Made by a program: the position numbers and the translations under genes | Assembly (NCBI GenBank): GCA_025454565.1 | Contig: JALOOE010000060.1 | Span: 1 to 8,910 of the forward strand | Direction: 5' to 3' | Origin: Anaerolineae bacterium | Lineage (GTDB): Bacteria; Chloroflexota; Anaerolineae; CG2-30-64-16 | Length of the DNA: 8,910 nucleotides | Shown: piece by piece, positions 1-6,005 of the stretch | How the letters are laid out: each line of letters opens with the position of its first letter | How positions within the stretch are numbered: the stretch's first letter is position 1 | Notes under the pieces: generated by a model | What the model saw: the letters and a program-made list of their open reading frames with translations, nothing else | The model's database searches: none | What the model was told of the DNA's origin: nothing

Positions 1-450
1 GTCGGTGGCCAGACGATACAGATCGACGTCCGAGCCGTCTTCAGTGCGATACGCCGCCGCCGGCTGCGGCAGCGTGTACCAACCCACGACTTTGCTCCCT
101 GCCAGATTGATGCGGCCGTAGGATGCCTCGCGCCAGTAGGCATCCACGCCGCCCTCGCCGTACAGCAGCTTCTCGAAGTCAGCGGCCTCCAGCCACGTCT
201 CACCTGCGCCGGCGAACTTACACAGGATGACCGCGAACGACTGCGCGCCGGAAGGGGCCACGCGCGTCGGCTCGAAGAAGACCTTGGGCGCCGGAGCGGC
301 CGGTGTGACCGCTTGCCCCACCTCGACACCCGGCCGAGGCGCGGCCGCACTGTGGATGGTGTGATCGCGGACGGGAAACGATGTGGCGATCAGCAGACCG
401 GCGAAGACGATCATGATTGCCCTGGTAACCTTGTTGATGAGCTGTTTCAT
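1..450 (-). CDS. Secreted metallopeptidase-like protein, N-terminal part (M6/M11-like), truncated by window edge
   Basis: The reading frame runs from an ATG at 450 through position 1 without a stop, so 150 codons are visible and the C-terminus is outside the window. It starts MKQLINKVTRAIMIVFAGLL, a basic N-terminus followed by a hydrophobic stretch typical of a signal peptide, so export is likely. After a proline/alanine-rich linker (about residues 37-57) comes a globular start (FAVILCKFAG), then GGVDAYWREASYGRINLAG and VVGWYTLP. The 'YWxEASYGxINL ... GWYTLP' pattern resembles the N-terminal side of M6/M11-type metallopeptidase domains, where it precedes the HExxH zinc motif. That motif would lie outside the window, so peptidase activity is an inference. 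The only purine-rich sequence before this ATG is AGGCTAGGGC, a poor ribosome site. The gene is divergent from the BTAD regulator at 780. It could instead be an inactive relative or another secreted hydrolase. Confidence 0.6.
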   Translation of the reverse strand, partial: MKQLINKVTRAIMIVFAGLLIATSFPVRDHTIHSAAAPRPGVEVGQAVTPAAPAPKVFFEPTRVAPSGAQSFAVILCKFAGAGETWLEAADFEKLLYGEGGVDAYWREASYGRINLAGSKVVGWYTLPQPAAAYRTEDGSDVDLYRLATD

Positions 451-494
451 GCCCTAGCCTGCTTGTTGATGAGCTGTTTCATGCCCTAGCCTGC
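430..494. repeat. Perfect 32-bp tandem duplication over a start codon
   Basis: Bases 430-461 are repeated exactly at 462-493, and the match runs one base further. On the minus strand each copy holds the same AGGCTAGGGC-ATG start region and the first seven codons (MKQLINK) of the gene ending at 450. Because 32 is not a multiple of three, the two ATGs (450 and 482) are in different frames. The perfect identity suggests a recent duplication, or an assembly artefact. Confidence 0.9.
447..482 (-). CDS. Possible 11-codon leader peptide created by the duplication
   Basis: The upstream copy of the duplicated start gives ATG at 482, then MKQLINKQARA and a TGA stop at 449-447. That stop overlaps the ATG of the peptidase-like gene at 450 as ATGA, the classic arrangement for translational coupling. 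The better Shine-Dalgarno (GGAGAGG, about 11 nt upstream) belongs to this upper ATG, not the lower one. It is therefore plausible that ribosomes load here and restart on the main gene. It may equally be a meaningless by-product of the duplication. No family is recognisable. Confidence 0.25.
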   Translation of the reverse strand: MKQLINKQARA

Positions 495-754
495 CTCTCC
501 GGATGGTTGGGTTGGCTTCAACCTTCGCTTCCAGATTAGCCGGCCGCCGGTGCTGAGTTGGTGCGACTGCGATGCGGGGAGCGGTGCGAGGGCGGTGTAG
601 GAACGTTGCAGAACAGGAGTCAGGAGTCAGGGGTCAGGAGGCGGGGATCAGCGGGCAGGAGCCATGCAATGAACTCGTCGCACTTGCGATCCCTGTCTTT
701 CAATACCTGACCCTGAATTGCAGATTCGCTGGCGCGATCAGTCAAGATTGGGTG
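483..754. other. Divergent intergenic region
   Basis: This region separates the minus-strand peptidase-like gene from the plus-strand regulator. I see no convincing gene in it; the open frames crossing it lack ribosome sites and family resemblance. It contains the heptamer array at 614-662. A purine-rich GGAGAGG sits on the minus strand just upstream of the ATG at 482. No clear -10/-35 pair was found for the minus-strand gene. Confidence 0.6.
614..662. repeat. Heptanucleotide tandem array, unit CAGGAGT (7 units)
   Basis: Seven consecutive 7-bp units are readable: two exact CAGGAGT, then CAGGGGT, CAGGAGG, CGGGGAT, CAGCGGG and CAGGAGC, so the array becomes more degenerate to the right. It is intergenic, about 90 bp upstream of the TATAAT box of the BTAD regulator. 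It resembles the short tandemly repeated repetitive sequences known from cyanobacteria and often seen in Chloroflexota. No function is evident. Confidence 0.8.
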
Positions 755-775
755 TATAATAGTGCAGCAAGGAGG
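755..775 (+). promoter_or_regulatory. -10 box and ribosome site of the BTAD regulator
   Basis: A perfect TATAAT lies at 755-760. Transcription would start near 766-767, only about 13 nt before the ATG at 780, and the leader would open almost directly on the Shine-Dalgarno GGAGG (771-775), 4 nt from the ATG. No good -35 hexamer exists at 16-18 bp spacing (bases 731-738 are GC-rich), so an activator may be needed. A mutated version of the same block precedes the pseudogene at 5437, which supports its having been functional. Confidence 0.6.
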
Positions 776-779
776 CGTC

Positions 780-3700
780 ATGTCCCACCTGGCGCTCTAT
801 CTCTTTGGGACTCCACGCATCGAGCGCGATGGCGCGGCGGTGACCGTCGAGCGGCGCAAGTCGTTGGCGCTGCTGGCCTATCTGGCCGCATTTCCTGGTG
901 CGCATGGGCGGGCTTTGCTGGCAACCCTGTTCTGGCCCGAAGCCGACGAGGTCGCGGCCCACGCCGGCCTGCGTCGCGCGCTGGTCGATCTGCGTCAGGC
1001 GATCGGCGCCGAGTGGCTGGCGACCGAAGGCGATCAGATTGCGCTGCCTGACGCGCCCGGCTTGCTCCTGGACGTGCGCTCCTTTCGAGCCAGCCTGGCA
1101 GCCGTTGTCCGCCACAACCACCCCTGTGGACAAGCATGCCCCGATTGCCTGGCTGCACTGAACCGCGCCGCCGACCTCTATCGCGGCGACTTCCTGGCCG
1201 GTTTCACGCTGAAGGACGCGGCTGACTTCGACGCCTGGCAGACCTGCCAGACCGAGACCTTCCGTCTAGAACTTGCTGAGGCGCTGGAAACGCTGGCTGA
1301 AGCCTACGCCAGTCGAGACGAACCTGATCACGGCCTGCCGCACGCCCGGCGCTGGCTGAACCTCGACCCGCTGTGCGAACCGGCCCACCGTTGCCTGATG
1401 CGTCTGTACGTTGCGGCCGGCGACCGCCGCGCCGCGCTCCGGCAGTACACCGCCTGTCAGGATGCGCTGCGCAAGGAGCTGGATATCCCGCCCGAGCCTG
1501 AGACTGCGGCCCTCTACGAACGCATCAAGGCGGGATTGCTCACCCAGCGCACGCCGGCCGGGGGCGATGCTGCACCACCCCCTCACTTCCACTCTGTCGC
1601 TCCGGCGCACACCCCGCCGAGCCCAGCCGCTGCCTTCTTCGGTCGCGAAGCCGAGTTGGCCCTGATCACAACGCGCCTGGCCGATCCTGCCTGCCGTCTG
1701 CTTACCGTGCTCGGGCCCGGCGGCGTGGGCAAGACCAGCCTGGCGCGGCGAGCGGCCGCGGCGCTCGCCGGCGAGCCGGCCCGCTTCCCCGCCGGCATCG
1801 GCTTCGTCTCTTTGGCCGGCGTCGCCACGCCTGATCTCGTGCCTTCCGAGATTCTGCGGGCCCTCGATCTGCCCCCACGCGGCAGTATGACGCCGCAGCG
1901 CCAACTCTGCGAGCACTTGGCCGACCGGCGCGTGTTGTTGGTGCTGGATAACTTCGAGCAATTGCTGAGTAGAACGGAGACGGGAGAGGAGAGACGAGAG
2001 ACCGGAGAAGAGAGAGTGGAGGCGCAGGATGGAGCGGGGCTGTTGGCGGAGTTGTTGCGGGCTGCGCCAGAGGTGAAGCTGTTGGTGACCTCCCGCGAGC
2101 GGTTGGACCTGCGAGACGAATGGCTGCTGCCGCTGAGCGGGCTGGCGCTGCCACCCGACCCCCAAACCGAGTCATTGCGAGGCGCGGGGTTTGCGCTGAA
2201 GCAATCCCAAGCTCAAGATGAGATTGCTTCGTCGCAACAACCGTTCCTCGCAATGACCGACGACGAGACCGCCCCCATGGCCGAGTCCACGCCCGTGTCG
2301 CTTGACCTGGAAGCGCACGCCGCGACGCAGCTTTTTCTCCACTGTGCGCGGCGCGTCCGGCCCGACCTGCAACCCAACGTCGACGCAGCCCTGCTGATTG
2401 TCCGCATCTGCCGGCTGGTGGATGGCCTGCCGCTGGCCATCGAGTTGACCGCGCCGTGGGTGCGCGCCCTGCCGCTGGCCGAGATCGCTCGCCGACTGGA
2501 GGCCGGCCTCGACCTGCTCGCCACCACCCATCGCGATGTGCCTGCCCGCCATCGCAGCATGAGGGCCGCGTTCGATCACTCGTGGCGGCTGCTGACCCCG
2601 CATGAGCGGAGCATCCTGCGCCAGCTCGCGGTATTCCGCGGGGGCTGCACGGCGGAGGCAACCGAGGCGGTGGCTGGCGCGACCGTGCGCGACCTGGCCG
2701 GCTTGGCCGACAAGTCGTGGCTGCGGGCCGGGCCGGACGGCCGCTACGATCTGCATGAGTTGGTGCGCCAGTACTGCGCCGAGAGGCTGGCAGCCGAGCA
2801 CGAGCGTCAGACCGGCGAGACATCCGATCAAGTGCGTCACCGGCACGCGGCCTACTTCGCCGCCCTGGCCGCGCCCTACGAGCGGACGTTCCAGCCGGCG
2901 ACCAAGAGCGATTGGCGAGACCTGATGCCCGAACTCAGCAATTTGGAGGTTGCCTGGTTGACCGTGGTCGAGCAACGCGATGCAGAACGCCTTCGTCAGC
3001 TATTGCCTTTTGCCGGTTTGAACGAATTGCTGGGGCGCTACCGCCCTTTGCTTCACTTCCTCGACGCCACCTTCCCGAGGCTGCAGAAAGCCTGGGAGCA
3101 GGAGCAGTACACCGACAGGGCGCCCAAGACGGCGCTGATGCTGGCCCATGTGTGCTGGGGCAAGGCCAGCAAGTTGGTGTCGTTGGATCAGTTTGCCGAT
3201 GTGCTGGTGGCGGCCGACGCTGGCCTGGCGTTCCTGGAGCGGGCGGAACGGTGTGCGCTTTGGCAAGCCATCTTCGTCTTTCTGCGCATCTGCCGGGCGA
3301 TGGCTATCTCCCACCTGGGCGACCCGGCCGGGGCCGATCGGCTTCTACTCGAAGTGTCGGACTATCTGGATACGGCGGAGGCGCGGCGCTGGCTGGCTCG
3401 ACCGGAGGTGACGCTGCCGAGATGGCAGAATTCGGTCAACTTGCAGCGCAGCTATGCTCTCCCTCGACTCGGCCGCTGGACCGAGGCGTTGCGCCTGACC
3501 GAGCAGGCGGCGGCATATTTTGTCGCGGACGGAACCAAAGCGATGCTGCCGTTGATGTGGAATGGGTTCATCTTGTATCTGCAAGGCGATTATGGCGAGG
3601 CTCGTTGGCATGTGCAGACGGCTCTGGAGGATTGGCAGACGCGGGGAGATCGCGAGGGCATCAGCACAGGGCTGGCGCACTTGGCCGAGATTGAGGCGGC

Positions 3701-4259
3701 GACCGGCGAAGTCGGTCAGGCACGCGAGCACTTCCGGCGCGGCCTGGCGATCGCCCGCGCCATTGACCGCAACGGACTGGTGTGCTTCTGTCTCGAAGGA
3801 CTGGGCCGGCTGGAACTGGAATTGGGCCGGCCGGCGCGGGCAGCCGAGCCGTATCGCCAGTCTCTTGCCTTCATCGAACACATGGGCATGGTGCGCGACT
3901 ATCACACCCCGATCGCACTGGCCGGCGCGGGCCGTGCGGTGCTGGCGCAAGGCCAATTGGCCGCGGCGAAGGACTATCAACGGCAGGCCTTGCGCTGCCC
4001 GGTCTACTGGGTGCATGACCGGATCGAAGCGGTTGCCACCCTGGCGCAGATCTACGCCCTGGAAGGAGACGTCCTACGAGCCGTCGAGCTGCTGGCCTTT
4101 GCCGTCGCCCACTCCGCCACGGCGCACCGGGTGCGTCAACCCATGGCTCGGCTGCTGGCGGAGCTCGAGGCGGAACTGCCTGCGGAGCGGTTCTCGGCCG
4201 CCGTCGCCCGCGGCCGGGCGCGTGAGTTGGATGAGGTCGTGGCGGAGCTGGTAGGATAA
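780..4259 (+). CDS. AfsR/SARP-like transcriptional regulator: winged helix, BTAD, NB-ARC-type ATPase, TPR-like C-terminus
   Basis: This is a 1159-residue cytoplasmic signal-dependent transcription factor. Residues 1-95 fit the OmpR/PhoB-like winged helix of BTAD regulators (LALYLFGTPRIERDG, RRKSLALLAYLA, LFWP, LRRALVDLRQAIG). Residues about 97-255 fit the BTAD (RAADLYRGDFLAGF, LDPLCEPAHRCLMRLYVAAGDR). The ATPase has Walker A GPGGVGKTS (312-320), Walker B VLLVLDNFE (Asp390), LLVTSRERL (435-442) and GLPLAIEL (549-556). Residues about 690-1130 are helical and TPR-like (GDYGEARWHVQTALEDW, GEVGQAREHFRRGLAIARA). In this class the ATPase/TPR part gates DNA binding; the inducer and targets are unknown here. 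ATG 780 is chosen over GTG 762 because GGAGG sits 4 nt upstream and GTG 762 would precede the predicted transcript start. Two in-frame repeat insertions (heptamers after Walker B, and an 87-bp palindrome) interrupt the ATPase. The gene is convergent with the serine protease gene. Confidence 0.93.
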   Translation: MSHLALYLFGTPRIERDGAAVTVERRKSLALLAYLAAFPGAHGRALLATLFWPEADEVAAHAGLRRALVDLRQAIGAEWLATEGDQIALPDAPGLLLDVRSFRASLAAVVRHNHPCGQACPDCLAALNRAADLYRGDFLAGFTLKDAADFDAWQTCQTETFRLELAEALETLAEAYASRDEPDHGLPHARRWLNLDPLCEPAHRCLMRLYVAAGDRRAALRQYTACQDALRKELDIPPEPETAALYERIKAGLLTQRTPAGGDAAPPPHFHSVAPAHTPPSPAAAFFGREAELALITTRLADPACRLLTVLGPGGVGKTSLARRAAAALAGEPARFPAGIGFVSLAGVATPDLVPSEILRALDLPPRGSMTPQRQLCEHLADRRVLLVLDNFEQLLSRTETGEERRETGEERVEAQDGAGLLAELLRAAPEVKLLVTSRERLDLRDEWLLPLSGLALPPDPQTESLRGAGFALKQSQAQDEIASSQQPFLAMTDDETAPMAESTPVSLDLEAHAATQLFLHCARRVRPDLQPNVDAALLIVRICRLVDGLPLAIELTAPWVRALPLAEIARRLEAGLDLLATTHRDVPARHRSMRAAFDHSWRLLTPHERSILRQLAVFRGGCTAEATEAVAGATVRDLAGLADKSWLRAGPDGRYDLHELVRQYCAERLAAEHERQTGETSDQVRHRHAAYFAALAAPYERTFQPATKSDWRDLMPELSNLEVAWLTVVEQRDAERLRQLLPFAGLNELLGRYRPLLHFLDATFPRLQKAWEQEQYTDRAPKTALMLAHVCWGKASKLVSLDQFADVLVAADAGLAFLERAERCALWQAIFVFLRICRAMAISHLGDPAGADRLLLEVSDYLDTAEARRWLARPEVTLPRWQNSVNLQRSYALPRLGRWTEALRLTEQAAAYFVADGTKAMLPLMWNGFILYLQGDYGEARWHVQTALEDWQTRGDREGISTGLAHLAEIEAATGEVGQAREHFRRGLAIARAIDRNGLVCFCLEGLGRLELELGRPARAAEPYRQSLAFIEHMGMVRDYHTPIALAGAGRAVLAQGQLAAAKDYQRQALRCPVYWVHDRIEAVATLAQIYALEGDVLRAVELLAFAVAHSATAHRVRQPMARLLAELEAELPAERFSAAVARGRARELDEVVAELVG
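1977..2018 (+). repeat. Heptanucleotide array inside the regulator gene (6 units)
   Basis: Six 7-bp units of the form GAGANNN (GAGACGG, GAGAGGA, GAGACGA, GAGACCG, GAGAAGA, GAGAGTG) are read in frame. Three units make 21 nt, so the protein shows a seven-residue repeat, ETGEERR then ETGEERV (residues 400-413). It falls ten residues after the Walker B aspartate, in a charged linker that relatives usually lack or keep short. The length (42 nt) preserves the frame. Confidence 0.8.
2171..2257. repeat. 87-bp palindromic repeat element inserted in frame in the regulator gene
   Basis: The ends are perfect 12-bp inverted repeats: GTCATTGCGAGG (2171-2182) and CCTCGCAATGAC (2246-2257). Inside lies a second perfect 9-bp pair: GAAGCAATC (2198-2206) and GATTGCTTC (2222-2230). 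The whole can fold into a long hairpin. The sequence matches the widely dispersed 'CATTGCGAGG...GAAGCAATC' palindromic family I recall from several bacteria, including Rickettsia-like palindromic elements. It is flanked on both sides by CGA, a possible 3-bp target duplication. At 87 nt it adds 29 codons (about residues 464-493) without a stop, between WLLPLSGLALPPD and the conserved AATQLFLHCARRVRPD segment. Confidence 0.85.
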
Positions 4260-4274
4260 AAGCCGGAAACCGGC
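4257..4274 (-). terminator. Possible intrinsic terminator of the serine protease gene
   Basis: Read on the minus strand, a GC-only hairpin GCCGG-TTT-CCGGC (4274-4262) is followed directly by TTTTA (4261-4257). It starts 20 nt after the protease stop. The stem is only 5 bp and the T-run is short, so efficiency may be modest. The T-tract overlaps the TAA stop of the converging regulator gene. Confidence 0.4.
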
Positions 4275-4293
4275 ATCCAGCGGGACGAGACCG

Positions 4294-5139
4294 CTATCGC
4301 AGCACCTCCGCGCGGTTGAGCGCCACCAGGCTGCGATGATCCTCCTCCCACGTCCCCCAAACGTTGCCGATGTGAACGATCTGACCCGCCGCGTAGCGGA
4401 ACACACCGCCGCCCGAAGCGCCGTGATACACCGCTTGATCGAGTACCAGACCAAACGCCTGTGCTTGCACCTCCGTATACAGCGGTCGCACCCACTGGAT
4501 GCGCGTCTCCCTGGGGAAGGGCTCGCCATTGATCTCCGCTACCTCGCCCCACTCGGTCAACGCGATATCTGTCGGCAGGGCCGCGAAGCTCTCGAAGACC
4601 GCGGGCGTGAGACCGCTGAACAACGGTTGCGAGAACACGACCTTCCGTGCCTGAAAGCGACTGCCATGCGAGTCAGGTCTCAGCCGCCGGAGCATTTGGT
4701 CCACCTGCGCACGATCCTGGTGCTTGACCAACGCCTTCCCGCGTCCCGAGAAGACCTCCAGCGCGATGATCACACATCCTGGCTCATCCACATCCTTGAA
4801 ATGGTCATGAGTCAACACCGTTCGCTCATCCATCACTGTGGCGCGAGACGAGAGATGGAAGACTTCCCCGGATGCCGGGCAGTCGAGTGTGAAGCGCAGA
4901 TACACGGTGGCGTCCAATATCTGGCGTTCGAGCGCGGCGCAGGTCGCCGCCATCTGTTCGTCCGCCGGAGTCCGGCAGGAAAACGCCGGCGAGACTTCCG
5001 TCCGCGCTGTCGCCTGGGACGGCAATGACCCGATAGCAGGTTGCCTCGTATCGGCTGCGGCATTGCCGGAGGCGCCAATGACGCCGGTCAGATAACCCGT
5101 CAGCAGCATGACCGCCAATGCCTGGGAAAGAGCTTTCAT
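4294..5139 (-). CDS. Secreted trypsin-fold serine protease
   Basis: The 281-residue product begins MKALSQALAVMLLTGYLTG, a signal peptide with likely cleavage after ASGNAAA (about residue 29), so it acts outside the cell or at the envelope. The S1/chymotrypsin-type triad can be placed: His113 in TVLTHDHF (equivalent to the LTAAHC motif), Asp191 in LPTDIALTEW, and Ser242 in YHGASGGGVF, with the order and spacing expected for the fold. Four cysteines (55, 67, 87, 122) could form disulfides. The His motif is atypical, having HDHF in place of AAHC. ATG 5139 is chosen because GGAGGG lies 7 nt upstream; a longer reading from 5178 adds 13 residues before the signal peptide and has no such site. It converges with the BTAD regulator, with 34 nt between the stops. 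Substrate is unknown; it could be a zymogen or a protease-like protein acting on secreted partners. Confidence 0.8.
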   Translation of the reverse strand: MKALSQALAVMLLTGYLTGVIGASGNAAADTRQPAIGSLPSQATARTEVSPAFSCRTPADEQMAATCAALERQILDATVYLRFTLDCPASGEVFHLSSRATVMDERTVLTHDHFKDVDEPGCVIIALEVFSGRGKALVKHQDRAQVDQMLRRLRPDSHGSRFQARKVVFSQPLFSGLTPAVFESFAALPTDIALTEWGEVAEINGEPFPRETRIQWVRPLYTEVQAQAFGLVLDQAVYHGASGGGVFRYAAGQIVHIGNVWGTWEEDHRSLVALNRAEVLR

Positions 5140-5225
5140 CGTGAGGCCCTCCATGCATGGCGCGGCGTCGCTCGTCACTGTCGCTGCATCGCGTTGTTGG
5201 CCTCAGGTAAGCGCATGCCACATCG

Positions 5226-5246
5226 GATGCGTTCTACCGACGCATC
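5226..5246. repeat. Inverted repeat GATGCGT-N7-ACGCATC
   Basis: A perfect 7-bp inverted repeat with a 7-bp spacer, about 87 bp upstream of the serine protease ATG. It could be an operator half-site pair or a small RNA hairpin in an upstream leader; nothing in the sequence decides between these. Confidence 0.35.
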
Positions 5247-5351
5247 ACGCGGCATCATTACCTTGCGACATCGTGGGCGACTTCTCCCCTCCCTGAGCGA
5301 GCCACGTCTACGCCAATCATTGCGCATCTGACTCGTTCCTGGCTATGGAAT

Positions 5352-5374
5352 ATTTCACAGCTACGGAGTGAAAT
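5352..5374. promoter_or_regulatory. Operator-like inverted repeat ATTTCAC-N9-GTGAAAT
   Basis: A perfect 7-bp inverted repeat with a 9-bp spacer (centre-to-centre 16 bp) lies about 35-60 bp upstream of the decayed -10 region of the pseudogene. Spacing and AT-rich ends suit a dimeric DNA-binding protein. No matching palindrome was seen upstream of the intact regulator at 780, so this would be specific to the lost copy or serve the divergent protease gene. Confidence 0.35.
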
Positions 5375-5407
5375 TGCTCACACTTGGAATCCTGGGGTGG
5401 AAATCGA

Positions 5408-5436
5408 GGTACATAGTAGCGAGGCAAAGAGGCGCC
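5408..5436 (+). promoter_or_regulatory. Decayed promoter and ribosome site of the pseudogene
   Basis: Aligned without gaps to 751-779 in front of the intact regulator, 21 of 29 bases agree. The -10 box TATAAT has become CATAGT (T to C and A to G), and GGAGG has become AGAGG. This is the pattern expected of a once-shared promoter that has lost selection. Confidence 0.55.
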
Positions 5437-5931
5437 ATGCTCCGCCTGACACTGTGTCTAATCGGGATGCCTCGCAGTACGCGCGATGGTCGCGTTCACG
5501 CCATCGCGCCGCAAGACGCTGGCGCTGTTCGCCTATCTCGCAGTCGCGGGCCGGGCGCATGGTCGCGAGGCGCGGACCACATTGTTACGAACCGATCTGG
5601 ATCGTGCGCGACTGCGCGCAGCTTCACAACACCCTCGCTGATTTGCAGCGCGTCATCGGCAAAGACTGGTTGGTGCCGAGGGGTACCAGATGGGGATGCG
5701 TATGGCTTTGCACCGCGAAGGTGATTATGTAGAAATCGAAAAATGGGGGCGGTAGAGGTGTACGCCTTCCTCCTGGCATGGAAGGCTACCGAATACGCTA
5801 CTAAACAGAAGGTGGAGTAAGGCCTGGCCAAGATCGAAGCGGATCTGCCCACCGAGCGGTTCGCCGCAGCCACCACGCGCGGCCGGACGCGCGAACTCGA
5901 CGAGGTAGTGACGGAGTTGGTCGCCAAATAG
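5437..5931 (+). pseudogene. Remnant of a second BTAD/NB-ARC regulator with internal deletion and frameshifts
   Basis: Pieces in different frames match both ends of the regulator at 780-4259. From ATG 5437 comes LTLCLIGMPRSTRDG. A shifted frame then gives SRRKTLALFAYLA and GRAHGRE, another gives HNTLADLQRVIGKDWL, and another gives EGYQMGM followed by HREGDYVEIEKW, then TAG. The BTAD, ATPase and most TPR segments are missing. From about 5746 the sequence resumes with AVEVYAFLLAWKATEYATK, which aligns without gaps to AVELLAFAVAHSATAHRVR of the intact protein. It then meets an in-frame TAA (5818-5820) and ends with LPTERFAAATTRGRTRELDE and ELVAK before the TAG at 5929-5931. Relative to the intact gene about 3.0 kb is gone. 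At least four frame breaks plus a stop codon mean no functional product; a short peptide from the first ATG is not excluded. Confidence 0.9.
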
Positions 5932-5980
5932 GCAGTTGCGCCATTTCGTGGCGGCGGCCCTTGCGGCATCGCCCGTTCAT

Positions 5981-5999
5981 GGCGGGGACAAGCCCCGCC
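5981..5999. repeat. GC-rich hairpin GGCGGGG-ACAAG-CCCCGCC (REP-like or terminator)
   Basis: A perfect 7-bp GC stem with a 5-nt loop lies 7 nt beyond the stop of the GNAT gene (minus strand) and 50 nt beyond the pseudogene stop, between converging units. A weaker hairpin, CGCCA-TTTCG-TGGCG, lies at 5939-5953. No T-run follows on either strand, so it is not a textbook intrinsic terminator. The core resembles GC-rich dispersed palindromes common between genes in this kind of genome. It may stabilise the 3' end of the GNAT transcript. Confidence 0.5.
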
Positions 6000-6005
6000 G
6001 CTACA

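Larger units (their letters stand above)
5140..5407. other. Divergent intergenic region between protease and pseudogene
   Basis: No believable gene is seen here. It holds the ribosome site of the serine protease (minus strand, GGAGGG), two perfect 7-bp inverted repeats (5226-5246 and 5352-5374) and the approach to the decayed promoter of the pseudogene. It is less GC-rich towards 5340-5420, as expected for promoter DNA. Confidence 0.5.

Noticed and set aside
614..662. SARP-type heptamer box for autoregulation by the BTAD regulator
   Set aside because: SARP boxes known to me are heptamers spaced about 11 bp apart next to the -35 region; here the period is 7 bp and the array ends about 90 bp before the -10 box.
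762..779. GTG at 762 as the start of the BTAD regulator
   Set aside because: It lies before the predicted transcript start and has no ribosome site, while ATG 780 has GGAGG 4 nt upstream and begins the conserved domain.
1702..2975. Long minus-strand open frames opposite the regulator
   Set aside because: Their products are arginine-, alanine- and proline-rich shadows of a GC-rich gene, without domains or ribosome sites.
5140..5178. Longer start at 5178 for the serine protease
   Set aside because: It would put 13 residues before a clear signal peptide and lacks a ribosome site; ATG 5139 has GGAGGG.
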